Assembly: GCF_900580865.1 (NCBI RefSeq)
Contig: NZ_UTBZ01000130.1
Location: 1-64,000, forward strand
DNA length: 64,000 nucleotides
Source of the DNA: Pseudomonas viridiflava
GTDB lineage: Bacteria > Pseudomonadota > Gammaproteobacteria > Pseudomonadales > Pseudomonadaceae
Reading direction: 5' to 3'
The notes beneath the pieces are model-generated. The model was not told where the DNA came from and did no database searches. It saw only the letters and a list, made by a program, of their open reading frames with translations. Positions 9,367 through 18,053 of this stretch are shown here, piece by piece. A program made the position numbers and the translations under genes. Position 1 is the stretch's first letter; the number at the start of each line of letters is the position of its first letter.

Positions 9367-9579
9367 ATGAGTACGGCATTCAAAGTCGGCGACGCGGTTC
9401 ACTGGAACAGCGAGGCCGGCGAGATTCGCGGCAAGGTGGTCAAGGTGCACACCCGGGATGTCGAGTTCATGGGCCGCCATCGGCCTGCTTCAAAGGACGA
9501 GCCGCAGTACGAAGTCAAAAGTGACAAGACCGGGCATCTGGCGATGCACCACGGCGCGGCGCTTCATCCCGCGAAGTGA
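9367..9579 (+). CDS. DUF2945 (hypervirulence-associated TUDOR-fold) protein
   Basis: This 70-residue protein has the DUF2945 pattern: FKVGDAVHWNSEAGEIRG, a KVHTRDVEFMG strand and the PASKDEPQYEVKSDKTGH signature. The family adopts a small SH3/Tudor-like barrel; its role in bacteria is unknown. The frame opens at 9334, but the ATG at 9367 gives the typical N-terminus. A truncated second copy of its 3' end lies 1.9 kb downstream (11506-11580) beyond the AraC-SDR pair. It converges on the AraC gene with 5 nt between stop codons. Confidence 0.85.
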   Translation: MSTAFKVGDAVHWNSEAGEIRGKVVKVHTRDVEFMGRHRPASKDEPQYEVKSDKTGHLAMHHGAALHPAK

Positions 9580-9584
9580 CCGGT

Positions 9585-10523
9585 CTAGTGCGACGAAACA
9601 AACTCGGAAGGCGTTGTCGGCGGCGGCAATGAGTACGTCGCCTTCATCCATTCCACCTCCGCTTGGGGTGTCCGGCCGAAAAACCGTTTGAACTCGCGAC
9701 TGAATTGCGAGGCGCTTTCATAACCCACGTCAAACGCTGCTGCCGATGCGCTCATGGCTTGGCGCAGCATCAGCAGCCGCGCCTGATGCAGGCGTGTCGA
9801 CTTCAGGTATTGCATCGGCGAGGTATCGGTCACGCTGCGAAAGTGCAGGTGAAAACTCGGTACGCTCATGCTCGCTTCGCGGGCCAATTGCTCGACGTCG
9901 AGGCGCTGCTGATAGCAGCTGTGAATCTTGCGGATCGCCCGGCTCACCTTGCCGAAATGCCCGCGACGATGCAGCGCGGCACGCATTGATCCACCTTGCT
10001 CGCCCGTGAGAATGCGGTAATAGATCTCACGCACCAGCGCCGGCCCGAGAATTTTCGCTTCACTGGCGACGCTCATCGCCTCGAGAAAACGCAGGGTCGT
10101 GGTGCGCAGCGCGTCGTCCATCGGCGAGGCATACATGCCCTTCGGCTCAGCATCGCTGACGCCATGCACCTCATCGACTTGCAACATCAACTCGCTGGCC
10201 AACTGAAAGTCCAGTTGCATGTAAATCGCGAGCATCGGCTCGGCTGCCGTGGCGTCGGTCTCCATGGTGAAGGGGATGGGCACGGACACCACCAGATAAT
10301 GCTGCGCGTCATAGACGTAGGTGTCCTCACCCAGATAACCGCGCTTGCGACCCTGGCAGAGGATGACAATACCGGGGTCGTACAACACCGGGGTGCGGGT
10401 CAGTGGGCGATTCGAGCGCAGGAAGCGTACGTCATCGAGCGCGCTGAGGTTGTAGCCCTCGACCGGCGCGAGGACTTCCATCAGTTGCACCATGCGCGAG
10501 GTGCTGCCATCGGCCGGCGTCAT
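9585..10523 (-). CDS. AraC family transcriptional regulator
   Basis: This 312-residue regulator has an AraC-type N-terminal cupin-like region (about 20-180, including GIVILCQGRKRGYLGEDTY). Its C-terminal double helix-turn-helix (about 195-300) contains QLAREASMSVPSFHLHFR and the second-helix pattern FDVGYESASQFSREFKRFFG. The start is the ATG at 10523; GAGAGA is upstream. Its coding region follows the SDR gene by 11 nt on the same strand, so both are probably co-transcribed and the regulator likely controls the SDR. AraC-SDR pairs of this type are common in Pseudomonas. The inducer is unknown. Confidence 0.9.
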   Translation of the reverse strand: MTPADGSTSRMVQLMEVLAPVEGYNLSALDDVRFLRSNRPLTRTPVLYDPGIVILCQGRKRGYLGEDTYVYDAQHYLVVSVPIPFTMETDATAAEPMLAIYMQLDFQLASELMLQVDEVHGVSDAEPKGMYASPMDDALRTTTLRFLEAMSVASEAKILGPALVREIYYRILTGEQGGSMRAALHRRGHFGKVSRAIRKIHSCYQQRLDVEQLAREASMSVPSFHLHFRSVTDTSPMQYLKSTRLHQARLLMLRQAMSASAAAFDVGYESASQFSREFKRFFGRTPQAEVEWMKATYSLPPPTTPSEFVSSH

Positions 10524-10534
10524 TGTTTTCTCTC

Positions 10535-11368
10535 TCAGTGATCGGTGGAGCAGCTCAGCGCTTGCCATTGATCAATCTCGTCGAGCGCCTGTTGCAGGCG
10601 GTCACGCACCAGCCCCAACGCATCACTGCCGAGTAACAAATGGGCGGGAGGCTCGGGACAATCGATGATCTGCAGCATCGCTTGCGCAGCCTTTTGCGGG
10701 TCGCCGAGCTGTTTGCCGCTTTTTGCTTCCCGGGCTTGGCGGATCGGGTCGAAACTGGCGTCGTAGTCGGCAATGCTGCGCGCGGTGCGTTGCATCGAGC
10801 GGCCGGCCCAGTCGGTACGAAACGAGCCAGGCGCCACCGCCGTGACGAAGACATTGAAGGGGCGCAGCTCTTTGCTCAGGGTATCGGAGATCCCTTCAAG
10901 CGCAAACTTGCTGCCGCAGTAATAGGCGATGCCGGGCATCGTGATGGTGCCGCCCATGGAGGTGATGTTGAGGATGTGGCCGGCGCGACGCTGGCGGAAG
11001 TAGGGCAGGAAGGCCTTGGTCATGGCCACCGCGCCGAACACATTGACGTCGAACTGACGGCGCATGTCCTCCAGCGGCGATTCTTCAAAAATGCCTTCGT
11101 GACCGTAACCGGCGTTGTTGATCAGCACATCGACGAGACCGTGAGTGGCTTCCACTTGCGCAACGACGCTGTCGATCCGCTCAAAATCAGTGACGTCCAG
11201 CAGCACGCCGTAAGCGTTGTCCGGGGACAGCGCCTGGAAGTTTTTCAGGTCGGATTCATTGCGCACAGTACCGATCACGCGGTGGCCGTTGGCAATGGCT
11301 TCCTTGGCCAGTGCATGGCCGAAACCGCTGCTGACGCCGGTGATGAACAGGGTTTTAGTGTGAGTCAT
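10535..11368 (-). CDS. Short-chain dehydrogenase/reductase
   Basis: This 277-residue classical SDR has the cofactor motif TGVSSGFGHA near residue 10, NNAGYG in the middle, the catalytic Ser in ILNITSMGG and the YxxxK pair in AYYCGSKFALEG. The C-terminal part PGSFRTDWAGRSM is typical of SDRs with broad substrate range. The start at 11368 is preferred over an upstream in-frame ATG (11425) because GGGAGCTC precedes it. The substrate is not deducible. It is first in a two-gene unit with the AraC regulator. Confidence 0.9.
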   Translation of the reverse strand: MTHTKTLFITGVSSGFGHALAKEAIANGHRVIGTVRNESDLKNFQALSPDNAYGVLLDVTDFERIDSVVAQVEATHGLVDVLINNAGYGHEGIFEESPLEDMRRQFDVNVFGAVAMTKAFLPYFRQRRAGHILNITSMGGTITMPGIAYYCGSKFALEGISDTLSKELRPFNVFVTAVAPGSFRTDWAGRSMQRTARSIADYDASFDPIRQAREAKSGKQLGDPQKAAQAMLQIIDCPEPPAHLLLGSDALGLVRDRLQQALDEIDQWQALSCSTDH

Positions 11369-11673
11369 GTCGAGCTCCCAGTGGGTCAGGTCTGAGGCCA
11401 TGGTAGCGATCAACAAACGGGGCACCTATACCGGTTTATCTTCCAGCATTGCCTATTCCTATCAGGTGGAGTTTCTACGACGGCCACGACTCTACTGAAA
11501 AAAGACCGCATCGGCCCGCCTCAAAGGAAGCGCCTCAGTACAAGGCCAGGAGTGACGAGGCCGGTCGCCAAAAACTGTAACGAGTGCTTGTTTCAGCCTG
11601 CTGGCGCGAATTGTCTCGCAACAGGCTTCGGGCTTCACATTCCTTTGTGGCTGTTCGACAATGCCCCCTCTGT
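11369..11673. other. Intergenic region upstream of the tRNA
   Basis: This stretch holds the DUF2945 remnant (11506-11580) and the promoter regions of the SDR gene and the tRNA. I see no further gene. No convincing -35/-10 pair could be assigned by eye. Confidence 0.6.
11506..11580 (+). pseudogene. 3' remnant of a second DUF2945 gene
   Basis: Read in frame, 24 codons plus a TAA give HRPASKEAPQYKARSDEAGR and a short tail. This aligns with HRPASKDEPQYEVKSDKTGH of the intact DUF2945 protein at 9367-9579. The 5' two thirds of the gene are absent and the last residues diverge, so this is a decayed duplicate in the same orientation. Confidence 0.75.
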
Positions 11674-11748
11674 TCCGGGGTAGTTCAGCGGTGGAACACT
11701 CGGCTCTTAACCGGGTGGGCGCTGGTTCGAATCCAGCCCCCGGACCCA
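11674..11748 (+). tRNA. tRNA-Lys (anticodon CUU), atypical
   Basis: All four arms fold: acceptor TCCGGGG/CCCCGGA (7 bp), D-arm GTTC/GAAC with a 7-nt loop, anticodon stem CTCGG/CCGGG with loop CTCTTAA (anticodon CTT), T-arm GCTGG/CCAGC with loop TTCGAAT, then C73 and an encoded CCA. Oddities are U1-A72 instead of G1-C72, discriminator C73 (Lys tRNAs normally have A), G at position 21 and a U-G pair in the anticodon stem. It is clearly not a copy of the usual Pseudomonas tRNA-Lys(UUU). It is followed after 25 nt by a protein gene with no terminator between, so both probably share a transcript. Confidence 0.88.
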
Positions 11749-11773
11749 TTACATTGCAGGGTCACAAGGAAGT

Positions 11774-14059
11774 ATGTCCAGGGACGACGGTGAGTTCGGT
11801 GAGCACGATGGCGTGAGCGCCGGTTGTGCGGTGTTTCAGCTCTCCCGAGCGTTGACCGCTGCACAGCGCGAAGCTGACCCGCAGGCATGCAATCGAGTCG
11901 AGCGTTGGCAGCGGGTGGTCGAACACCTGATGCAGGGCAGCGCACAATACGGTTCACGCGTGCCTTTTGCCGATTTACCGCAGTGGGTCACGCTTGACGT
12001 GGCGACGGGGGGATTTGCCACCGGGCAACTTCTGGCCGGTGGCGCTTTGACTGCCTATGAGCGCCAGTTAGCCGTGTCGATCCCCGGCATTCGTGCCGGG
12101 CATGAACGGTTCGATCTCAACGTCTGGCACCTCTCCGATGTGGGCGTCGCAACGCTGCAAGAGCGTTTGGCGAAAGGCACCTATCAGATTGATGTTCCGG
12201 AGGAAGCCGCGCTGCTGACAGTGTCATGGCTTTTGCGGCATCAGCGTACTGACGAGGCGCGAACGCTGATCGAGCAGATCGCACCTTTCTTCGATCGCCT
12301 GCGTTTCTTCCCGACGGCCGTTGACGAGCCGCCGATTTCCACGGCTGAGGTGCATGTTTTTGATAGCGCCAGTGTCAGGCAGCGGCTGAACCGGCAATTG
12401 GCTCAGCCGCGTCTGGCCGTTCAAAAGCATGTGGTTGAAAATCGTCTGCCTCTTTACGACGCTACGGTCTCACTGTTTCTTTTGACCTGTCAGGATGGTT
12501 GGCCTTGCAGGCACTACCCTGAAGGCTGGTTCGAACGCGCAACGGCACTTGGCGCGCAGATTGCTCGGACCTGTAGCGCTGAACACCGCAGCAACGGTTC
12601 TTTCAAGGCCCGGGCGGCGGAACTGTTTGCGTTGCTCGGGCAGTGTTTGCGCGATCAAGCATCATTGACCGGCCGTCAGGTCGGTCGCATCCGGCGTATT
12701 GTTGATGACTTTGTGGCCAAACACGGGCATCCGGAGTCTGCCGCACACTCCCTTAAACGAGCAGAGCAGCGCCATGATGTGGCGGCCCCCGGGCATCATT
12801 TGATCGCCCGGGCTGTCTCGGCACGTCTGGCAAATTACCCGGGTTCGGACGGCGTCAGTGACTTTTCGCCGTTGCTTGAACCGATCACCGATGAGGAGGC
12901 AAAGCGTCACCGGCTGAACCTTGGTGTGATGATTCCGCCTGCGGTTCGCCGCCGCCTCGAGCGTTGCCGCAAGGGGACCATTGCCGAGTTGATTGATCAT
13001 GGCTTGATCTCCTCCGCCGATACCGTGGCGCAGGTTCTGCCTGCAATGACAGCGCAAATCTGTAACGCGGTATACCGCGACGGGACGCTGCAGTCGTTGG
13101 CGGGTGCAACGTATCGCGCCTTCCGTCGTCGGCGCTCGTTGCTGCTGCTTAAGCTGCAAAGTCAGGTCAAAATTGCCGAGCTGCCGTGGGTCGCGGCTTT
13201 AGAGGGTGAGCGTGAGGCGAGTGCCATTTCCGCCACGGGTGCCAGGCAGGCGTTGGTCGAGGCCTCTGCAATGACCTTGTCGGCGTTTCCGCAGGCCATT
13301 CTTCCGAACAAGCTATTGCAGGAGTTTGTTTCACTGGCTGAAACGGCGAAGCTGGATCTTCCTTTCGTCGATGAGGTGGCGGCTGACATTTTTATGGGCG
13401 CGTTCTCCAACAAGTTCACGAGAGCGGCCAGGCAATCGGCCAGATTTTTAGCCGGAACGCTTTACGCTCGTTATTACGACATTGATACGGATGGCCTGGC
13501 AGGCCTTCCCGATCAGCGCCGATCTCGGCGCAGAAGCAACAGCCGTGATGCGTTGGCGACGCTGTGTGCACAGCGGGCAAACTCCACCTTTGGCACATGG
13601 TCGCCAGCGGTTAACGGTACGATCATCGAACAGCAGCAGATTCTGACGACGCAAAACCTCGCCCTCCTGTTCGGCGAATTGAACCTGAAAACACTGCTGC
13701 ATCATCGTTTGAGCGCGCTGGCACTGGCGTGCTTCGAATGGATTTGCAGGCGGCAACAAATGCACATCATGCATTACCATGCACGTCTGGTGATGTTGAA
13801 GAACACTGCGTATGCCTGGCGTCAGATGGTGTTTTACTTGTCGATGCTGGATGGCGAGTCGTTGCATTCTACGCTCGAAAGTCTTGAGTCGAATTTTGCA
13901 GCGCAATCGAGCGAATTCCGGGAAAGATTTCTGCCAGCCATGATTGGGTTGCGCGTTGCAGCTGCCGGGCATCGGCTAACCTTGAGTCGCCAGAAAGATG
14001 AGGGCGCGAGGATTTTTCTGGGGTGGACCACTGAGCGACACTGGTTGATGCCTTTGTAA
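11774..14059 (+). CDS. Conserved-looking 761-aa protein of unknown function, linked to the tRNA
   Basis: I do not recognise a domain. The product is long, predominantly helical, basic and Arg-rich, with no signal peptide, membrane segment, Walker motif, nuclease motif or zinc cluster that I can see. Distinctive stretches are WVTLDVATGGFATG near residue 80, the basic YRAFRRRRSLLLLKLQ near 450, ELPWVAALEGE just after it and a C-terminal FLGWTTERHWLMPL. Similar YRAFRRRRSLLLL-type proteins exist as hypotheticals in Actinobacteria as far as I recall; this is unverified. The ATG at 11774 follows AAGGA by only 3 nt, so in-frame GTGs at 11813 or 11831 are alternative starts. It begins 25 nt after the tRNA and ends before a hairpin at 14088. 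Confidence 0.85.
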   Translation: MSRDDGEFGEHDGVSAGCAVFQLSRALTAAQREADPQACNRVERWQRVVEHLMQGSAQYGSRVPFADLPQWVTLDVATGGFATGQLLAGGALTAYERQLAVSIPGIRAGHERFDLNVWHLSDVGVATLQERLAKGTYQIDVPEEAALLTVSWLLRHQRTDEARTLIEQIAPFFDRLRFFPTAVDEPPISTAEVHVFDSASVRQRLNRQLAQPRLAVQKHVVENRLPLYDATVSLFLLTCQDGWPCRHYPEGWFERATALGAQIARTCSAEHRSNGSFKARAAELFALLGQCLRDQASLTGRQVGRIRRIVDDFVAKHGHPESAAHSLKRAEQRHDVAAPGHHLIARAVSARLANYPGSDGVSDFSPLLEPITDEEAKRHRLNLGVMIPPAVRRRLERCRKGTIAELIDHGLISSADTVAQVLPAMTAQICNAVYRDGTLQSLAGATYRAFRRRRSLLLLKLQSQVKIAELPWVAALEGEREASAISATGARQALVEASAMTLSAFPQAILPNKLLQEFVSLAETAKLDLPFVDEVAADIFMGAFSNKFTRAARQSARFLAGTLYARYYDIDTDGLAGLPDQRRSRRRSNSRDALATLCAQRANSTFGTWSPAVNGTIIEQQQILTTQNLALLFGELNLKTLLHHRLSALALACFEWICRRQQMHIMHYHARLVMLKNTAYAWRQMVFYLSMLDGESLHSTLESLESNFAAQSSEFRERFLPAMIGLRVAAAGHRLTLSRQKDEGARIFLGWTTERHWLMPL

Positions 14060-14087
14060 CCCCTGCCGATCTGCCGGTGCGCGGTTA

Positions 14088-14113
14088 CAAGCCTGCGCCG
14101 GAAAGCAGGCTTG
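14088..14113 (+). terminator. Hairpin after the 761-aa gene
   Basis: A perfect 9-bp stem (CAAGCCTGC/GCAGGCTTG) with an 8-nt loop lies 28 nt after the stop codon, between convergent genes. No T-tract follows on either strand, so termination is uncertain. Confidence 0.45.
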
Positions 14114-14131
14114 CGGAACATGGGCATCCTT

Positions 14132-15397
14132 TCAGAAACGATCGAGCCTGTACCGCTCGCTGACTGGCAGTCTGAAGGCCTCTTTTTCCGCCCCGGGCAA
14201 CGCCATCCGCACCACCATCTCCGCCGTCACCGCCGCCTGCGTCAGCCCCAGATGCTGATGCCCAAACGCAAGCAACACCTTGCCCTCACAAACCTGATCA
14301 ATCACCGGCAACGAATCCGGCAACGAGGGTCGAAAACCCATCCACGGCGTCGCCGCTTCAGCACTCAGATCCTTGCGAAACAAGCCCTGACTCAACCGGT
14401 GCAATTGCCACGCGCGTTCCATGCTCGGTGGCTTTTCCAGTCCGGCGAACTCGACGGTGCCGGCCAGGCGCAAGCCTTCGGACATCGGTGTCATGATGAA
14501 CTTGCGCTCCAGTGAGGTCACGGGGAAGGGCAGTCGATCGTGTTCCTGCGGCAGCATCAAGTGATAACCGCGTTCAGTGTCCAGCGGCACTTTTTTTCCG
14601 GTGAGGGCGGCGGTGAGTTTTGCCGAATGTGCGCCACAGGCAATCAGCACGCGGCTTGCAGTCAGAGCGCCATTGCCGGTGATCAGCGCAACACCGTGTT
14701 CCTGCACGTGGCCGCCCTGAACCTGTTGCTGGACAAAACTCACGCCACTGGCCTTGGCCGCTTCGACCAGTTCACAGACCACGCGGTAGGGATCGATGAA
14801 ATGCCCGGTGCGCGGAAAGAACAAGCCGCCCTGAATCTGTTCGCTCAGTTGCGGTGCGGTGTCGTGGATGGCGCCGGCCTGCCAGAGGTCGACCGGCACT
14901 TGCTGCTGATGCATCCGCGCCTGTAATGCCTGAATCGCCTGACGCGACTCGGGCCGTTCGAACACCAGCAACGAGCCATCGATCTTCAGCAAGTCGGGCC
15001 GCTGGATGTCGGCGAGCAGGCGCTGCCAGGCCTCAAGACTGCTTTCATTGAGCGCACGCAAGCCTGCCACGGTGTTCTGAAAAGGCGCCGGACGCAGATT
15101 CAGCAACAACCGGGTAAACCACGGCAAGGCGCGCGGCAGGTACTTCCAGTCCAGCCGCAACGGCCCCATCGGATCCATCAGCATCGCCGGCAGGCGCTTG
15201 AGGATGGACGCGTCGGCAATCGGAAACACCTGCTCGGTCGCCAGATGCCCGGCGTTGCCGAACGAAGCGCCGTGGCCGGGCTGTTGCTGATCGATGACCA
15301 CCACGCGCAATCCCTGGCGCGCCAGACGCAGTGCGCAGGCGACACCGATGATGCCGGCGCCGACCACCGCGATGTCGTGGGAAATGTTATTGGTCAT
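14132..15397 (-). CDS. FAD-dependent D-hydroxyproline dehydrogenase (DadA-like)
   Basis: This 421-residue FAD flavoprotein resembles D-amino acid dehydrogenase DadA. It has the FAD-binding motif IAVVGAGIIGVACALRLARQG at the N-terminus and a C-terminal second FAD segment around LLAFGHQHLGLTQA. In this gene set it most likely oxidises cis-4-hydroxy-D-proline to pyrroline-4-hydroxy-2-carboxylate, passing electrons to the respiratory chain; the substrate is inferred from the neighbours. The ATG at 15397 overlaps the end of the aldehyde dehydrogenase gene by 11 nt, and GGGAAG lies upstream. It is the last gene of the five-gene hydroxyproline operon. Confidence 0.87.
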   Translation of the reverse strand: MTNNISHDIAVVGAGIIGVACALRLARQGLRVVVIDQQQPGHGASFGNAGHLATEQVFPIADASILKRLPAMLMDPMGPLRLDWKYLPRALPWFTRLLLNLRPAPFQNTVAGLRALNESSLEAWQRLLADIQRPDLLKIDGSLLVFERPESRQAIQALQARMHQQQVPVDLWQAGAIHDTAPQLSEQIQGGLFFPRTGHFIDPYRVVCELVEAAKASGVSFVQQQVQGGHVQEHGVALITGNGALTASRVLIACGAHSAKLTAALTGKKVPLDTERGYHLMLPQEHDRLPFPVTSLERKFIMTPMSEGLRLAGTVEFAGLEKPPSMERAWQLHRLSQGLFRKDLSAEAATPWMGFRPSLPDSLPVIDQVCEGKVLLAFGHQHLGLTQAAVTAEMVVRMALPGAEKEAFRLPVSERYRLDRF

Positions 15398-16979
15398 GTT
15401 GCTGCGCTTCCCTTTGCCCATTGAGCAGACGCCGCAATTGCAGCGGATTGTCTTGTTTCAATGCGTAAGGCAACAAGCTGTCGGGGAAATCCTGATAGCA
15501 CACCGGGCGCAGGAAACGCAGGATCGCCGCTGTACCGACGGATGTCGTGCGCGCATCTGAGGTGGCCGGGAACGGCCCGCCATGCACCATCGCGTCACAC
15601 ACCTCGACCCCGGTTGGCCAGCCGTTGACCAGCAAACGACCGGCCTTGCGCTCCAGCGTCGGCAGCAATGCACGCGCCTGTTCCAGGTCTTGGTCATCCA
15701 GATGCAATGTCGCGGTCAACTGGCCCTCCAGATGTTCGGTGACCTGGTGGATTTCAGCCTCACTGCGGCATTGCACGATCAGCGCCGCTGCACCGAAGGC
15801 TTCGGCTTGCAGGCGGTGATCGGCGAGAAAATGGGCGGCTTCTGTCACGAATATATGGGCCTGACATTGGTTCGGGCCGCTGCCGCTCAGACCAGCACCC
15901 TCGATATTCGCATGGGCATTCTCGGCCAGTACATTCACGGCAGACTCGTAAGCACTGAAGATGCCCGGTGTCAGCATCGTCTGCGCCGGACTGCGTTGAA
16001 TGATCTCGGCGGTGGCGGCGATAAACTTGTCCAGCGCCGGTCCTTTCAAGGCAATCACCAAGCCCGGATTGGTGCAGAACTGACCTGCGCCCAGTGTCAG
16101 CGACGCCACAAACCCTTCAGCCAGCGCCTGCGTGCGATTATCCAGCGCCGCCGGAAACAGCAGCACCGGGTTGATCGAACTCATTTCCGCATACACCGGA
16201 ATCGGCTCGGGCCGCGCTTGCGCCGCCTGAATCAGCGCCAGACCACCGCTGCGCGAACCGGTGAAACCCACCGCTTTGATCCGTGGATCAGTGACCAGCG
16301 CAATGCCCACTTCGCGGCCGGAACCGTACAGCAACGAGAACACGCCCTCCGGCAAACCACAGGTTTTTACCGCCCGAGCGACCGCGCGGCCGACCAGTTC
16401 GCTGGTGCCGGGATGCGCACTGTGCGCCTTGACGATCACCGGACAACCGGCGGCCAGTGCCGATGCGGTGTCACCGCCGGCCACTGAGAACGCCAGCGGG
16501 AAGTTGCTCGCGCCGAATACCGCGACCGGCCCCAGTGCAATCTGCCGTTGACGCAAATCCGCACGCGGCAGCGGTTGGCGTTGCGGCTGCGCGCTATCGA
16601 CGCGCACATCCAGCCACTCACCGACGCGCACGGTGCGGGCGAACATACTCAGTTGTTGGCAAGTACGCCCGCGTTCACCTAGCAAACGTGCACGCGGTAA
16701 CCCGGTTTCGGCGTGGGCACGGTCGATCAGTTCATCGCCGAGGGCTTCGATTTCTTCGGCAATGCTTTCCAGAAATTCGGCGCGGACATTCAGCACTGTC
16801 TCACGATAAACATCGAACGCGGCCCAGGCCAGCGCGCAGGCCTGTTCGACATGCTCGGCCGACCCACCGGCATACGCTGGCTCCAGCGCTTCATTCGTGG
16901 CCGGATTGATCCCGTGAATAACCTCGCGATTGCCCGCAATGGATTGCTGCCCGATCAGCATGTGGCCCGTCAGAGTCAT
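15387..16979 (-). CDS. 2,5-dioxovalerate (alpha-ketoglutarate semialdehyde) dehydrogenase
   Basis: This 530-residue aldehyde dehydrogenase has N159 in FGASNFPLAF, the general base E265 in AEMSSINP and the catalytic C302 in GAGQFCTNPG. The length and the AEMSSINP sequence fit the ketoglutarate semialdehyde dehydrogenases of sugar-acid and hydroxyproline routes. In this cluster it would oxidise alpha-ketoglutarate semialdehyde, the product of the upstream deaminase, to 2-oxoglutarate. The ATG at 16979 has AGGAAG about 7 nt upstream. It lies 71 nt after the deaminase gene and overlaps the flavoprotein gene by 11 nt. Confidence 0.92.
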   Translation of the reverse strand: MTLTGHMLIGQQSIAGNREVIHGINPATNEALEPAYAGGSAEHVEQACALAWAAFDVYRETVLNVRAEFLESIAEEIEALGDELIDRAHAETGLPRARLLGERGRTCQQLSMFARTVRVGEWLDVRVDSAQPQRQPLPRADLRQRQIALGPVAVFGASNFPLAFSVAGGDTASALAAGCPVIVKAHSAHPGTSELVGRAVARAVKTCGLPEGVFSLLYGSGREVGIALVTDPRIKAVGFTGSRSGGLALIQAAQARPEPIPVYAEMSSINPVLLFPAALDNRTQALAEGFVASLTLGAGQFCTNPGLVIALKGPALDKFIAATAEIIQRSPAQTMLTPGIFSAYESAVNVLAENAHANIEGAGLSGSGPNQCQAHIFVTEAAHFLADHRLQAEAFGAAALIVQCRSEAEIHQVTEHLEGQLTATLHLDDQDLEQARALLPTLERKAGRLLVNGWPTGVEVCDAMVHGGPFPATSDARTTSVGTAAILRFLRPVCYQDFPDSLLPYALKQDNPLQLRRLLNGQREAQQHDQ

Positions 16980-17050
16980 GGTGTCTTCCTGATGAAAAGG
17001 GAAATGCCTGCCGCGTAGCACTACGCATCGCGGCAGGTGAGGCTGAGGTG

Positions 17051-17998
17051 TCAGGCGAAGCTCTGTTCCGCCGACCAGTTCTCGTACCAGTGACGGAACA
17101 ACGAATACTGCTTCTCGGCATAACGCCGTTGCGAGTCGCTCAATGCATCGGTCTCGTTGAAGTGCTGGGTGTATTCCTTGTCGCCGTTGAGCACCATCAA
17201 ATGCTTGTAATACAGCACCAGATCGCAGCCTTCATCGAACGACGACAACACCGCTAGCGCCGATTCCAGCTCCCGCGCCTGACGTCGGGCCTTGGCATCA
17301 CCCTTGGCCGCTTGTTTGCTCAGCGCCACCAGTTGCAGCACTTCGCGGGGCAGGGCGTTGCCGATGCCGGTGATGGCGCCGGTGGCGTTGCAGTTGACGA
17401 AACCGTGGACCACCTGCGTGTCGACGCCGACCATCAAGGTCACGTCATCGTCCTTGGAAGTGATGTTTTCGGCGGCGTAACGCAGGTCAGCACCACCGCC
17501 GAATTCCTTGAAGCCAATCAGGTTCGGGTGCTCGCGACGCAGTTCGAAGAACAGGTCAGCGCGGGTGGCGAAGCCGTAGTAGGGGCTGTTGTAGATCACT
17601 GCTGGAAGGTTTGGCGCGGCTTGCAGAATCGCTGCGAAGTGGGCTTTTTGCGCAGTCGCCGAAGCACCACGGGACAGCACACGCGGAATCACCATCAAAC
17701 CCTGCGCGCCGACTTTCGCCGCGTGCGCCGCATGGGAAACCGCTTCACGGGAATTCACCGCGCCGGTGCCGACAATCGTTGGAATCCCGGCTGCAACCAA
17801 GCGCGCCACACCTTCCTGACGCTCAGCCTCGGTGAGCAACGGCCAGTCGCCCATCGAACCGCAATAGACCACGGCGCTCATGCCGATATCGATCAGCTCG
17901 CGACCCTTGGCCACTAACGCGTCGAAGTCCGGTTTGCGCTGGGCGGTGCACGGGGTCATCAGGGCCGGCATGCAACCGGTGAAGATGTTGTCGCTCAT
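17051..17998 (-). CDS. lhpC: 1-pyrroline-4-hydroxy-2-carboxylate deaminase (DapA family)
   Basis: This 315-residue protein of the dihydrodipicolinate synthase/N-acetylneuraminate lyase family has the Schiff-base lysine K164 in IGFKEFGG and the tyrosine Y136 in VIYNSPYYG. Family members in hydroxyproline clusters deaminate and dehydrate pyrroline-4-hydroxy-2-carboxylate to alpha-ketoglutarate semialdehyde. That role fits between the epimerase and the semialdehyde dehydrogenase here. The start at 17998 is supported by AAGGAG 8 nt upstream. It follows the epimerase gene by 55 nt on the same strand. Confidence 0.9.
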   Translation of the reverse strand: MSDNIFTGCMPALMTPCTAQRKPDFDALVAKGRELIDIGMSAVVYCGSMGDWPLLTEAERQEGVARLVAAGIPTIVGTGAVNSREAVSHAAHAAKVGAQGLMVIPRVLSRGASATAQKAHFAAILQAAPNLPAVIYNSPYYGFATRADLFFELRREHPNLIGFKEFGGGADLRYAAENITSKDDDVTLMVGVDTQVVHGFVNCNATGAITGIGNALPREVLQLVALSKQAAKGDAKARRQARELESALAVLSSFDEGCDLVLYYKHLMVLNGDKEYTQHFNETDALSDSQRRYAEKQYSLFRHWYENWSAEQSFA

Positions 17999-18053
17999 TG
18001 TTTTAACTCCTTGGCACATCGTTCAAATTGAGGTGAAAAGTCAGCGCGGTGGC

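Noticed and set aside
11674..14113. tRNA as the attachment site of a genomic island
   Set aside because: No integrase follows the tRNA and I found no second copy of its 3' end downstream.
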